Assembly (NCBI GenBank): GCA_902806565.1
Contig: CADCXA010000006.1
Span: 806,001 to 870,000, forward strand
DNA from: Hypoxylon rubiginosum
Lineage: Eukaryota > Ascomycota > Sordariomycetes > Xylariales > Hypoxylaceae
Length of the DNA stretch: 64,000 nucleotides
Reading direction: 5' to 3'
Notes under the pieces: generated by a model
The model's database searches: none
Seen by the model: the letters and a program-made list of their open reading frames with translations, nothing else
What the model was told of the DNA's origin: nothing
Shown: one piece after another, positions 1 to 12,035 of the stretch
Numbering within the stretch: position 1 is the stretch's first letter
Layout of the letters: each line of letters begins with the position of its first letter
Position numbers and translations under genes: made by a program

Positions 1-321
1 AACGGCACCGGATTCGAGGATGCCGAGTACATCGACGACTTCTCCAGCTCGCCCGTCTCCTCGTCCGGCTCCAGCCTGTCCTACCGCTCGGACAGCTCGT
101 CGCCGAGCTCCTCGCTCTCCGGCTACAGCACGCCCGCCTCGGACTGCAGCAGCTGCACCTGCGAGCGCTACGGCATCACGCGCAAGGGCGACCGCGTCAA
201 GATCGACTGCGGCGGCGCCCGCTGCGGCTTCAGCGACGACGAGAGCTCGTGCTCCAGCGGCGACGAGGAGGACTACGTCTCCAGCAACTCGCGCCGCCAC
301 GGCATCGTCGTCCGCTCGTGA
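1..321 (+). CDS. 3' end of a Ser- and Cys-rich hypothetical protein (partial)
   Basis: The first reading frame is open from base 1 to a TGA at 319-321, giving the last 106 residues of a protein whose start lies outside the window. The visible part opens with an acidic stretch, then a long serine-rich low-complexity segment, then a small cysteine-rich module (CSSCTC, followed by IDCGGARCG) and a second acidic/serine stretch, ending in a basic tail RRHGIVVRS. The base composition is very GC-rich with C/G-ending codons, typical of a real fungal coding exon, and drops sharply after the stop. I do not recognise the family. The spaced cysteines could form a small metal-binding or disulfide unit, but that is inference. 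The start, upstream domains and function cannot be judged from this fragment. Confidence 0.6.
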   Translation, partial: NGTGFEDAEYIDDFSSSPVSSSGSSLSYRSDSSSPSSSLSGYSTPASDCSSCTCERYGITRKGDRVKIDCGGARCGFSDDESSCSSGDEEDYVSSNSRRHGIVVRS

Positions 322-2369
322 AGACCTGCACCCCTTGGGGGGTCCCACCAAGCAGATATTAATACGTCAGAAGGCCGGAGATAGCAAATATCCAGGCCGT
401 TCGCTCATTAACGGGCATCGAGCGTCAAATTTTTTTATTCGCTCTGCTCCGTCAAAAGTTGTTCCATTGCATCAGTGCGGGTTTTTTGTGACGGGCCCGA
501 CTTGCAAGCTGGCTCTTGTCAGTTGAGCCCGCCGCGCCCCGTGCGCCCACCCACCTGGGTCGATGCTGCGACCCCCACGACCGCCTCGTCTGATTTTTTC
601 TGACGATGGCGGTCGTGCGATTGTTTCGTATGTTTCTAACAATACATCCGAAGCGTTGGTCTAGTCTCCCCCCCTTTTTTTTCTACTCGTATTGGCGAGA
701 GAATATTGGGGGGACTGGCCTAGCTTTAGCGAAACACAGCGAGACCGTCTGCCGGGGGAAACGAACGGCCGACGGCTCCTGGGGATGTTTTGAAAAAGTG
801 TGACAATATTGTGGCCTCGGATCCGGCCTCTCTTACGAGGGTTCCGAGCCAGCTACTGTAAATAGTCCTTCGTCCACCTCAAAAAGACAAGACAAGATAG
901 GATGGATGGATGGAAAACTGGGAGGTAGAATCCGCGCCAAGTATATAGCTACCACCGCAAACGTGGATAGAAGACTATTGAATCTATTCATAGAACTCCG
1001 CAGAAGCTCTTCTCTTCTTGTCAATCGTGATTGTGTGACTGAGATAACTTGGGTATATCTACAGAATGGCGTTTCACCGACGCCGAGCGAAGCTGTAGGC
1101 TAGGAGGCAGCATCCTAATCGACGCGTCGGACTCAAAACAACCTACCCTACGTAGATATAGCTAGTAGGCAGACATTCTAAGAAGTATTGTATTCGTAGG
1201 ATATAATAAATGCTTAGGTACATACATATGCGAGAGAAAACGACTGTACGCATTTCGCTGTTCAGAATGCTGTACACACAACTACATAGGGAGAGAGCGG
1301 AATCGAGTACGGGGCATTTTCCGCCCATGAAGGGCGGCGAGAGGGCTCATCGAGATAGATGCTGGAAGATGACTCCATACATCGGCAAGGCCATCTGGTA
1401 AGATATTACAATTCACATTCGTAGCTTGTGTCGCGCGCTAACGCTGCGCCTTTCTCCCCCAGGCATGATTATCTGCCAGAGGCCCTCCAGACTAGCGAGA
1501 TCAAGCCAGCACCTGCCCCTGAAGTTGTAGACAAGGGACACGATGCTATCCAAGCAGCCATTCAGAGAACAAAAGAAAGATGGCGTCTTGGTAACGAAGA
1601 TTATAGTTCCCTTATAAATACTTAAGTACTTGACATGGAACAATACCCACGAACATTTAATAATACTCGCATGGGTATTGTATACAGAAGATACGTCACG
1701 AAATTGGAGAACATACAAATCATCATCACGTAGGGCAAAATTTAATCAATGGCTACATGTACTGGGAGCCTGTTGCTGTACACTGGTGCAAATCAGATTG
1801 TATTGGTCTAAAAGCAGCGGATTGTGTGACACCTGAGAAGGTTGGAGACATTTCGTCAATTCGTCTGTCTCATTTATAAACCTCGTCTAAGTGCCAAGGT
1901 ATCTACACGATGGAGAGTACCCTTTCTTAGACGGGTATCCAGGTCTAAAACCTAGGAGGTACGTATACCACTCCCATCTGACAATCGACCCATCTGAAGC
2001 CGTGGTCTGAAAAGCCACCAAAGTCCTGTCTTCCTGTCTCTGTCCCTATGCCTGGGTCATGCCCTCTCAATACTACCTGTTAATGATAGTCCACTCGCAA
2101 GTGAAAACCCCCAACGCCAAACACCCTTGTACGCCCATTTCGTCCTTTCCGTTTTTTATCGTGAATGCAAACCGAGAGAGTCCAAACGCCTGATGACCAA
2201 CTTGTGGGTCAAGATGCAAATCCGTAGAAGTCGTATAGTTTACAGTCGTGCCGGGCTGTGAGACCAGAAGACGTCATAAAAAACATTACGAGTAGTCGAG
2301 TTCGTGTCGAGGGGGGGCTGAAGTCGACAACGTATATGCGTGTGACGCATGAGATATGAAAAAGGGGTT
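322..2369. other. Intergenic, about 2 kb, no gene seen
   Basis: This stretch lies downstream of the partial gene and downstream of the stop of the minus-strand MPE1 gene, so it should hold two 3' ends. The open frames here are short, lack family features and overlap on both strands. A T-rich tract (about 669-681) is the only notable element. Confidence 0.5.
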
Positions 2370-4340
2370 CTACAGCTCCCTGTAATCGCTGGGCCGGACC
2401 CTGCGTTGTCGGTTCTGGTGTCGACCAGGATTGACAGGCTTGCGGAAGTAAGCATCGTTGTCATTGTTCGGAGTTGTAAAGTTAGGTCTATGAGGTTGCT
2501 GGTTCTGGTTGTTAAAACCACCGTTCATGACAGGGCTGTTCATATTGCCCATTCCGGTCCCGTTCATGCCTCCAAAGTTCCCTCCAAACATGCCGTTGCC
2601 GCTCATGCCGTTGCCGTTCATGCCGTTCATGCCATTCATACCCTGGAAAGCAGCTGGATTGAACATTCCATTCATATTCATCATGGGATTCATCATAGGA
2701 TTCATTCCCATCATCATGCCAAAGCCATTCATGCCATTCATGTTGTTCATGTTGTTCATGGGGAATTGCATCATGTTGGGCATCATGCCCGGCATGCCGT
2801 TCATGTTCGGTTGCACCATACCCTGCATGTCCTTGGTTTCCTGGGCTCGCTGCATTGCTTTGGGCCCTTTGGGAATCTTAGGATTCTCTAGTAAATCCTC
2901 TGCCGATCGTTTCTTGGAAGCCGTATCCTGAGGCTTACGAGCGTCGTTGGAATCTGAAGAGGGAGTGGGTGTAGATGATTTTCTCGTAGTCTCCGTAGGG
3001 GGTGACTTCTTAGCTGTCGAAGTCGAGGTAGGCGATTTAGTCTTCTCGGAAGCTGTCGTTGTTGGGCCCTTTGGTTGTTCCGCCTGGGCCGTCTCTTTCT
3101 TGTCCGATGCCTGCGAAGGCGAGTTCACGGTAGACGGACTCTTGGATCGCTCCTGAGTTTTGAGAGATTCCTTGTCTTTAAGGTAGTTCTGAATCTTGGT
3201 AGAGGTTTCAACATCCACTTTCAGATTATCAATAAGCACACCATCCGTCTGGCAGCTTGGGCAGACGAAATCGCTCTCGATGAGAGCATTGGTAATGCAG
3301 TCATTGCAATACGTCTTCTCACAACATGGTGTCTTCATTGGATCTATGAACATCCTGTTGTCGATGGAGCAAAGCAGGCCTCTCTCTTCAAGTTCTTTAT
3401 CCTCAGCAGAAGCTGCCTTCTGAGCAGCAGCAGACGACTTTGTCTTGGCCTGATACTGCTCCCAGGAAGCCTTGTCAGGCTCTGCAATCACAAAATCACC
3501 GTCTGCGTTGACCATGACACCGGCCGGCGGCTTAACATCCTCGCCGTCCGACCCAGTCTGATGAAGTGCTGACTTGTCTACACTCCGTAGGAATGAGCGA
3601 GGTATTCCCGTTGTTCGCTTGACACGGGGACGGTTATCGAACTCTGGGTTGTCGTTGGTGGGACAGACTTGAATCCAGTGTCCCTTCTGTCCACATCGGT
3701 AACAGATGTAGCCATTCGGAGGATCGTGGTCGGGAACGTTGGCAGGCTTCTTTGCGCCCGGCTTGTAGACTGCGTTTTGACTGCCATATTATTAGCATCT
3801 ATGAATTACAATTGTATCAAGGAGTTGACTTACTGTGACATCTCTTCCTGCTGGACGTTCCATTGTTCCGATTGGGCCTGGAACATGGCCGTCATCTTCT
3901 CCTCTTCCGTCATCGCAGCATTCATTTGCGTGAGAGCAGCGGATGCAGGCTTCGTAGCTTTGGTAGCATTCTCTCGTCTATGCGCGTTTTTGGCGCTGCC
4001 TGGCATCTTTCCAGAGACATAGCGGGCAGCTCGACCGGCACCTTGCTTGTGGGGAGGAAGTCGTCTAGCAATGACAGTGGTAGATCGAGGTATAATGGTA
4101 GTATCATCATCGTACTCTATGAACTTGTTAGCAATTGTCAACATCTAGAGCTAAGGAATCAATATTACCTTCATTGCCATCTTCCGCGTAGATGGCTAGG
4201 TCGAAGTCCGTACCATCGCCTAAGCCGCTCTTTACGATGATGTCACGCTTGAGTTCAAAAACGGAGATGCCAGTACCATCAAATTCAACACGAGTCGGCT
4301 CCTTTTGGGACTTGAACTTGAAGAACACGGACGAAGTCAT
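2370..4340 (-). CDS. MPE1: Mpe1/RBBP6-type subunit of the cleavage and polyadenylation factor (DWNN, zinc knuckle, RING)
   Basis: Three exons (4340-4169, 4116-3834, 3780-2370; introns of 52 and 53 bases) give 621 residues. Residues 1 to about 80 are a DWNN ubiquitin-like domain: it starts MTSSVFFKFKSQKEP and ends with the family signature IPRSTTVIARRLPP. Residues 178-191 are a CCHC zinc knuckle (C-x2-C-x4-H-x4-C). Residues about 287-330 are a RING/U-box-like finger with Cys at 289, 304/305, 310, 313, 325 and 328. A Ser/Thr/Pro/Lys-rich linker follows, then a Met/Asn/Gly-rich tail (about 469-575) and a basic end. In yeast, Mpe1 sits in the nuclease/polymerase modules of CPF and couples poly(A) signal recognition to pre-mRNA cleavage; the RING suggests E3 ligase activity. 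The domain order is exactly that of the family. The extreme Met/Asn/Gly tail is the unusual part. Confidence 0.93.
2610..2965 (-). repeat. Low-complexity Met/Asn/Gly codon repeat inside MPE1
   Basis: Within the last MPE1 exon the coding strand repeats ATG-AAC-GGC-type triplets in many imperfect copies (seen on the plus strand as runs of 'ccgttcatg' and 'ttcatg'). The repeat encodes tandem MNG, NMN and MMNP units. The reading frame is maintained throughout, so it is a coding minisatellite; copy number may vary between strains. The boundaries are approximate. Confidence 0.6.
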
Positions 4341-5814
4341 GGTGAAGGGTAATATGCCTAGACAGGTTACAAAATCTGCGAAGGGGGGAGAGTTGCGATG
4401 AGGGGCGTGCTAAGTCTTGAACAGAGACACAGGAAAATCAGATGAAATGTATGTGATGCAAGACTGAAGAGCGGGATGATTCGCAACTATAGTTGAGGGG
4501 TTTGTATGTATTTCTGCTGTTGTTTCTTGTTGGGATTGCGGCGAGTGTGCTTCTCTCTTTTTTTCCTCTTCTCTTTTTCAAGGACCAACTGGCAAGAAGA
4601 TAGACGGGTATCAATTCAGTTTGTACCTGAAGGAACGAAAGTTCATACTCCGGTAGAAAGAAAATGGAGAATCATGTACAAAGCCAAACCACCAGGTCAG
4701 CTCGAGAGATGAAAAAGGTAGAAATCCCACCCTCTCTAAGTTCCACTCTAAAACCCCAATTGACCGTGCTCAAATCTTGTCCGTAATCTGAACGAGACCT
4801 CCTCCCTGTCCAACTAGAAGATCACTGGGCACAGATTAGTTCACGATAGAGTCGCTGCGCATTTTCTGTCACAGAGCCGATGGGAAATGCGTGGCAGAGA
4901 GACCGATGGACGATTGAGACAGGCGAGGAAATAGTGCAAGTGTCGAGTTGTTATTTGCAAGTCGCTATTTGCAAAGTCGCGGATGGAAAAACCTTCGTAG
5001 AACTAGTCCAGATATATCCTCAAGTTGCAAGGTCGAGTTTACAGGTCGATGCGAAGCTCTGGAGGATGTTGAAATGTGGAAAATGGATGGAGGAAGTGAT
5101 GCGAAAGTGGTGAGAGAATAAATGAAGTGCGGGTGGAATGGAAGGAAAGGATTGCCGTGGATGTGGATGGATACAGAAAGGAACGCGAAAGTGGAGGTGG
5201 CCTTATTAGGTATAGGTATTAGTCACTACCTAACGTATTAGGATAATAGCGCACGTGATTTGATGGCTTAGCGCAAACTCTTGCCCCACCTCTACGCTCT
5301 ATGTTATGTAAGTGATTCCCGAGAATTGACCGAATTTGTAATCTACAATATCACGTACGGTTTATGTGCTTTGTACCTGATGCATTCACTGAACCTTACC
5401 TACATATGTACATAGAAAAAAATGAAATAGACCTGACACTGCTACGCTGCTAAGGGTTTACTTCACACCTTAGATGGGAATATTGTGTGTATTTAAGTAG
5501 AGTAAATAGAGGGATAAGGTACGTTATCAGTTCAGAACTTCACATAGACAAGCGATCTAAGTTGACGGTAGGAAAATCTCGTGGTATTTATAATTATAGA
5601 ATTATAGAAAGATGGCGAGAACGAGTGTCTTCTAGAAACAAAGAGAAGCCAAACAAAGCGCTTGTTAATTGACAATTCATTCAAACGCTGACTCCTAAGT
5701 GGTATTTTATCTATCATGGTTAAATGTCCAAAGAAATGCCTAATCTAATTTTCCGCCATCGAGTCAGTCACTGTCAGTATAATGCTCCATTGCCCCAAGG
5801 TTACCCCTATTCCC
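4341..5814. other. Intergenic between MPE1 start and SUR7-like gene end
   Basis: It holds the MPE1 promoter and 5' UTR (next to 4341) and the 3' end of the minus-strand SUR7-like gene. Short open frames at about 4880-5113 and 5487-5717 show no recognisable protein. A near-duplicate 'atttgcaa(a)gtcgc' occurs at about 4953-4980. No TATA box was assigned. Confidence 0.45.
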
Positions 5815-6906
5815 CTATGCATCCGATGTTGCTGTCCTCCTGCCAAATGTAGGTAGACTAACGCCCTTCTTTTCGTTAGTAGTAGCTTGATTGGTATGTT
5901 TTCCGCCCTTTCGTCCTGTGCGTAAGTCTCGCCGTGACGTACAACAACAGCATAGACTAGCGTGGATGATGAAAGCGAGAAAGGTGAATCCGGTCGCTAT
6001 CCACATAAACGCAAACATCTTCGTCCCCACGTCGGCACCCACATTCAGGTCCGTCTGGGAAGTCAGGGCGTATTTGAATATCAGAGACATAGCTGTACCA
6101 AGGGCCGTGGCTATCAAGACTAGCAGTGTAGCAAGCAAGGCGAAGAAGCCGAAAAAGCCACTCCACCATCGCGAATATAAGACAACAGGGGTTAAGAAGA
6201 TCAGAACGAAATCCAGGACCAGACCAGTTATGAAAAAGCCGAACATGATGTTTGAGGCGATGCGCAGGATGTTCAAGATGTCGTTGACGTCGGAAGGTAA
6301 AGCAATTGAAGCTCCGGCGAAGAGCTCACCTAGTAGAATCTCTACAGGGTTGAACCAGTATAGGTTGGTCGGGGTCGAACAGTAGGTAATGCCACTATTT
6401 TCCTTGTCAGCTGCTACTACTCGGTCGATTGCGAATATGTCTAGGTACATACTCTGTCTCATATCCCTCGCAATAGTTCCATAATCCAACTTGGTAAAAG
6501 TCATGTAGGCCCAAGGTTCGTGCAATCGAATTTTGTAGGGTCAGGCTCGTTGGCGCTGCCTGGGGAAGAATATCGGACAGATCAAGCTTGAAGAAGTAGA
6601 TGTCACCCAAAACTTTGGTGCCATTCGTGTTGCCAATCTCGACCTATGATACAGAAAGCAAGTCAGTAAACTGTGTCCAGGCGCAAATGTTAAGACTGAA
6701 TTCCTTACTAGGATCAGAAAGACAGCTGCAACCAGATAGCAGAAACATGATATTATTATCGCATTGCGCCGTGTTCTTGTTCCTCTTTTCAAAGTGACCG
6801 GGTCGTCGATACTCGGTCGGGGGCTTTCCTTATTACGAACTTCAGAAGAAGACGTTGCCTGTCGCCTTCGAAATCGGGGGAGCGAGCCCAAGGCCATATT
6901 CAACAA
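5815..6906 (-). CDS. SUR7/PalI-family four-span cortical membrane protein
   Basis: Three exons (6906-6709, 6643-6453, 6394-5815; introns of 65 and 58 bases) give 322 residues. A basic cytosolic N-terminus is followed by TM1 (about residues 49-67). Next comes an extracellular loop with the family's cysteine pattern GLWNYCEGYE ... ITYCSTPTNLYWFNP, then three further hydrophobic spans, the last ending in a Cys cluster (SLCCCC), and a basic C-tail. SUR7-family proteins sit in the plasma membrane at eisosomes (MCC patches), while PalI-type members assist ambient-pH sensing. The W-x2-C...C pattern is shared by both, so I name the superfamily only. The second intron ends at 'aatag' directly before TGGCATTACC, which is the only choice that keeps the frame. 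A start at the internal Met4 is equally possible. Confidence 0.8.
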
Positions 6907-8358
6907 ACCCCAGAGCCCCAGAGATCAAAGACCGCCAACTATCTTGGATATCCTATGATTCGATGTCGGACAGATCAAGTACGGTTCTTCGAGTTCGTAG
7001 CCCGTAAGTTGTACGAAATGGTCCGAAATACAATGGGAGAGAAAGCGGAGAATAGTTGTTTGTTGAGAATGATAGGTAAAAGTTGAGTTAACTTTTCCAA
7101 ACACCCTACGAATAGTATGTTACATGTGAAAGCATCCGATTGTCCAGGGAAACAGGACAAGGACAAAAAAACACTTGGTTTTGACCTTAAGATCGACAGA
7201 TAGTTAGTAAAGAGGCCGGGATAGATCCTGATCTAAAGGGAGGATCATTCTTATTTCTGCCATTTAATCGGATCTCGTAATTGATGTCAAAGTTGTACCT
7301 AGAATGTACTCTTATAGGTCTTATAGGTACAAGATGTAGAAGCTTCAATGCAAGCTTAGCCTCTAGGACCCCACCAGTCCACTAATCAGGGTCCGCCCAG
7401 GTGCTGCTAACCCTTGCATGACCTGCCGAATGCCGGGTAACGATCTCACTGCCACCATGCCAAGAGACGGCGATGCGGGTACTGTAGCACTGAACCAAGC
7501 ATTGGGTACCTATTAGACCCTGAACGTTTCTACGCCTTGAAACACACCTCGTGTAGATGTGCAAGCTTCAGTCATCCCCGGTCGATGTTTATTAGAAATA
7601 ACTAATGTTTGGCCGGCCATTTTATTAACCTCAACGACAAGCGCTTTTGTTTGTGGCAGTGTATTCTGGTAACCTAGTGTAGGCCGGGTTACGTCTCTAA
7701 ACCTTTTCAGACGACGGAAACTAAAATGGTGAATTATTAGTCTGTTAGTTTGATACTGATCAGCTTTGATAATGAAGATCGGGAATCATAACCCTTCGGC
7801 CGATATAAATCTCTTTCAGCCAGCTGCCAGCTAAGCAGCAGACCCCTGTCTCACAGTTCTCCCTATCCCTATAGCAGACCTGCCGCTGACATCATCTCGT
7901 GGCTCCAACCTAAGACCCAACTTAAGACAGCTCTGACACCATAGCCCACCTGCGCACGTACGCGTGTGGTCCCCTTACCTAACAAAAGCTAAGCATCGTT
8001 CATCATCCACCACTCAAACCTTAATATCAGCCCTCGCTTTTAGTTTGTCCGGCCCACATGCAAGTAGCTGTGATGTACTTGGAGGTACACACATATCCCA
8101 CCCAGGGGTTGTAGCAAGAAAACATGCGCAGGTTAGCTGCTATCGAGATATGAAGACTAAACTGTCTCAACTTTTTCTTTCAACTTTCACATGAAGCTTT
8201 CCGGGTGACCATTTAGGCACACTCTTCTTCCTTTTCCCCGTTCGTTTATCTTCCTGTTACAATAGGTTGTTGATTGTCTTCTATATTCGCATATTTCACC
8301 CAATTTTCAGCCGCGTCTATGGACGCTTAGTCCTTGCCTACTAGTCTGAATTACCGTT
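6907..8358. other. Divergent promoter region between SUR7-like (-) and PLC-like (+) genes
   Basis: About 1.45 kb separates two divergently transcribed genes, so both promoters should lie here. A TATA-like 'gatataaatc' occurs at about 7801-7810, and a pyrimidine-rich tract typical of fungal 5' leaders lies at about 8220-8300 before the PLC-like start. Short frames (such as 7964-8194) show no domain. No further element is seen. Confidence 0.45.
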
Positions 8359-9741
8359 ATGGCACGATTCGGAAGCTTAACGTTACTAGCCGCCGCTGCT
8401 GGCGTGCTGGGGCAGACGACTGTCAGCGATGATAGAACCACCGCAACCGACTCGACTGCCACTACCAGCGAAGATGCGACTCCTACCGGTGTCTACCTAT
8501 CATATACCTCCCAGATAACATTGGGAACAGACTTGGGGTCTGTAGGAAACGGGGCGACATCGATCGGTACCGATAATATAACCAGATCAACCATTAGCTC
8601 TTCGACTTCCAACACGGTGACTTTCCTGACCGGCGCAGCAGCGACGACGACGACGCTATCCGGGAACTTCTCTTCTACCACGCCGCCTACACCGTCGGTG
8701 ACCAACACACAGCCGTGTAATAGCTACCCCGAGTTTTGCAGCCGGAAATATAGCAATATCACCTACATCGCCTGTCACAATTCCCCTTTTATCACAACCA
8801 ACAACTTGGCGGCGAACCAGCAGTACGACGTCACAGCACAGCTAAACGACGGCGTACGATTTCTTCAGGGGCAAATACAATGGCCGACTGGAGGGAACGA
8901 GCCGCACTTTTGTCATACAAGCTGTGATGTCCTCGACGCTGGGCCCATAACCGACTGGCTGGGGAAAGTTAAAGCCTGGGTTGCCTCTCACCCGTACGAC
9001 GTTGTAACCATCCTCTTGGGAAATGGAAATTAGTAAGTCACTCCCTAATCTTCTTGCTGTGAGACCTAGCAGCTAACTAGATAATTCAGCTCCGTTCCCA
9101 GCTTATATGTACCTTACATTGAACAAACTGGCATCTTACGATATGTCTACACACCGCCTTTTGTCCCGATGACTCTGGATGATTGGCCAACCCTGAGTGA
9201 GATGGTTTTAAGGGGTCAACGAGTTGTCATGTTCATGGATTACATGGCAAACCAGACAGCATACCCGTGGCTGCTCGACGAGTTCTCGCAGTTGTGGGAG
9301 ACCCCCTTCGACCCGACTGACCAAAGCTTCCCCTGTACGGTGCAGCGGCCTCCGAATCTGGCTGCCGCGGATGCCAAGAACCGACTGTACATGATCAACC
9401 ATAACCTAAACATCGAGCTCACAATCCTCGGCTCGGATATGTTGGTGCCTGCTCGGACCGAGCTGAACGTGACGAACAATGTCACCGGATACGGCAGCCT
9501 GGGCCTGTCCGCAAACAACTGCCGCAACGAATGGGACCGGGCCCCAAACTTCCTCAACGTGGACTACTACAATACCGGAGGGTACCCGGGCTCCGTCTTC
9601 GAAGTGGCGGCGCAGATGAATAACGTCACCTACGACCGCCAATGCTGCGGCGTGAGCACTAGCGGAGTAGATAGGCTACTCGCTAGTGGCGGATTTGCTT
9701 ACCTGCTGGTTATCATGATTTTCTCGTGGGTATTTCTATAA
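8359..9741 (+). CDS. Secreted, probably GPI-anchored PLC-like phosphodiesterase (TIM barrel)
   Basis: Two exons (8359-9032 and 9090-9741; 57-base intron) give 441 residues. Residues 1 to about 18 are a signal peptide (MARFGSLTLLAAAAGVLGQ). Residues about 20-118 are a Ser/Thr-rich, probably O-glycosylated spacer. From about 119 the protein follows the fungal PLC-like phosphodiesterase family: YIACHNSPF carries the histidine equivalent to the first catalytic His of PI-PLC X domains (H140), GVRFLQGQIQW is the next conserved strand, and HFCHTSCDVLDAG supplies further His and Cys. The last about 20 residues are hydrophobic after a small-residue stretch (STSG), as in a GPI-anchor signal. The substrate is not known for most fungal members; a wall or outer-leaflet location is inferred from the signal peptide and tail. 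Confidence 0.82.
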
Positions 9742-10060
9742 CGGACGATGTTTTGCTGACGGCGTTCACGGGATCAAAAGCATCGGTGCAAAGCGTTTTT
9801 TATAGACGGAGTATATACCACATTAAACAGGCACGCAGCAGTGTTACTACTATTGGAAATGTAGATGCAGCTCATATCATAGACTACAAGAGACACTTCC
9901 CAGATACTCCTTTTTTTGATTAGGCAATTTGAAGATATATAATTATATACAAGTACCGCGCGGCTCATAAACACAACTAACCTCATATAACCTTGAAAAA
10001 ATCCATGTCGTGCTTAAAACATTCCATAAGTAACTGATTCACGATCGATAATGAATGCGA
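9742..10060. other. Convergent 3' gap, 319 bases
   Basis: AT-rich spacer between the 3' ends of the PLC-like gene and the amidohydrolase gene. Nothing beyond presumed terminators and poly(A) signals is expected, and none is clearly marked. Confidence 0.4.
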
Positions 10061-11215
10061 TTACGCCTCTTCGATGCCGTAGGCCTTGAGCGCGGTGCCG
10101 GCCCAGATCATGCGCCTCTCGTCGTCCTCGAGCGAGGCCATCCAGCAGAGGCGGTCGACGACGGCCTTCCACTTGGCCCAGGCGCCGTCGCCGACGCCGC
10201 CGGCGGTGCACACGGGCCAGTCGCTGGCGAACATGATGCGGCCCGCCCCGAAGGCGGCGAGGACGACGCTGAGCCAGGGGGCGATGGCGTCGAAGATGTC
10301 CTCGGCAGACCGCTGGCGTAGGGACTCGGGCATCTCGGGGAAGGCGCCGGAGAGCTTCATGTACGTGCGGCTGCACTTGCTGAGGGTGAAGATGGCGGTG
10401 CGCCAGGCGATGAAGGACGGGCTCGTCTGCACGTTGTAGATGCTGAGGTCCGGCTTGCACATGTGGTCTATTGGGGAAGGGAGGGGGTGTTAGTTTCACC
10501 TGGGAGCTAAGATAGGGTAGGGTAAGGTGATGGGTGGGAGGGGTGGGCGGGTGGGCGGGTTAGGGGTACTGTACTCACTAATTATAAACGTAACCCTCTG
10601 GTCCTCGGGCACGCCGTCGTGCGCGCGGTCGATCATCTCCACGACCTCCTCGAGCTGCGCCCTGCCGCGGTTGTGCTGGTCGACGCCCAGGTCGAACACG
10701 AAGCCCCTGCGGCCCAGCAGCTTCAGGCTCTCGACGAACTTGTCCGTCAGCATCGTCCCGCTCGGCTTGTCCTGCAGCAGGTACCGGAACCCCCTGACTT
10801 TCGGCCAGCTCTCGCCGGCTTCCTTCTCGACCAGGTCGAGATACCGCTCCACGACGGCGGCCCCGCTCGGCAGCGGCGCCCAGGGGACGTACGCGGCGCA
10901 CAGCGGCGCGTCCTCGGCGGCGTGGCCCTCCCCCGGCTTGGGCTGGCCCGTGGCGATGCGCTTCAGCCACGCGACCTCCATCAGCGGGTGCTCCCACCCG
11001 CTGCCGTCCCGCTCCCCGGCCGCCAGGTCGTTCTTCCGGTCCGTCTCCAGGAAGATGAAGCCCCGGGGCGCGGAGCCCGCGCTGGCGGCCTTGTACTCGT
11101 CCAGCGAGTGCTGCTTGCGCAGCGGGTGGTCCGGCGCGCACCACGCCAGCGTGTCCACCTCGGATTCGGGGTAGAGGTGGATGTGGGCGTCGATGATGGG
11201 GATATCGGCAGCCAT
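10061..11215 (-). CDS. Amidohydrolase-family (amidohydrolase 2) metal-dependent hydrolase
   Basis: Two exons (11215-10579 and 10467-10061; 111-base C-rich intron) give 347 residues. The N-terminus IPIIDAHIHLYPES contains the D-x-H-x-H metal motif (D9, H11, H13) of the amidohydrolase superfamily. The splice joins VTFII to NHMCKPD, rebuilding the family's 'xNHxxKPD' segment, which supports the junction. Near the C-terminus, IMFASDWPVC holds the conserved Asp of the last barrel strand. This arrangement matches the cog3618 / 2-pyrone-4,6-dicarboxylate lactonase-like group, which hydrolyses lactones or amides in aromatic and sugar catabolism; the substrate cannot be told from sequence. It is very GC-rich with G/C third positions and sits upstream of a co-oriented glutathione transferase gene. 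Confidence 0.85.
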
Positions 11216-12035
11216 ATTGGATGAAATTGTCGACTAGTGTTTCTTTTAGAATTCTTCTAGATGTTTCTAACTTCTAACTTCTATCCGACTAAGGCTTAGA
11301 ATGACTGGAGGTATCAGATCAAAGCAGTCAAAACAGTTAAAAAAAAAAAAAACTAAGCGGGAGCACAAGGTTAATTCGAAACAACGGTGTGTAACCTGTT
11401 CATGCTTGTGTCCATCTAAAGCTTCACAGCGACTCCTCGATATATTCCCAATGAGCTTTAGCTACCCCGCCATAGACCCCCTACTAGATGCCCACTATTT
11501 CCCCTGAGAACGGTTCTGGTCCTCCTATCCGTGCGTATCTGGCCCCACTGACCATCTCCAAGAGGTTTAACATCATTGGGCCGAAAGCCGATAATAATCT
11601 TTAATATCTTCCTTGAATATTCACTGTAAAGTTATACCAGATCAGGTAGAGTTGCTTGAATTCTACCATTGATGTAGGTATTTTCAGGCAGTATGGTTGT
11701 TAAAAACCTGAGGGTTATCAGTGAGCATAAAGTGCACCTACGTCAGGTACGTGAAGAAAATCAGCGATCGACATAGGAGGAATAGCGGTAAAGCTCCATC
11801 AAAAGAGCTAGCTTTCACCATGTGTTATCCAAGGCCCAAATCACTGTGCTTCATAACGCTACGCCATAGATGGCTAGTTTAAGTCTAGATATTACTTGAT
11901 TAGGCAAGTTTCGATAAGTATATAGTTCTCCTGTATCTAACGTCCCTAAAGCCTCGGACGAGGATGTGACTACAGTCGTCGTCCACGTTCGAGCCGGTCC
12001 ATCATCCCAGGTTTCGGCCTGAGACAGGACCTCTT
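11216..12035. other. Intergenic, 820 bases
   Basis: It lies between the amidohydrolase start and the end of the glutathione transferase gene, so it holds the amidohydrolase promoter. A run of about 14 A residues lies at 11340-11353. Short frames show nothing recognisable. Confidence 0.4.

Noticed and set aside
2349..2931. Plus-strand frames of 140-180 codons rich in His/Ala/Val or Met/Pro/Phe
   Set aside because: They are antisense shadows of the Met/Asn/Gly repeat of MPE1; composition mirrors the repeat and no domain is present.
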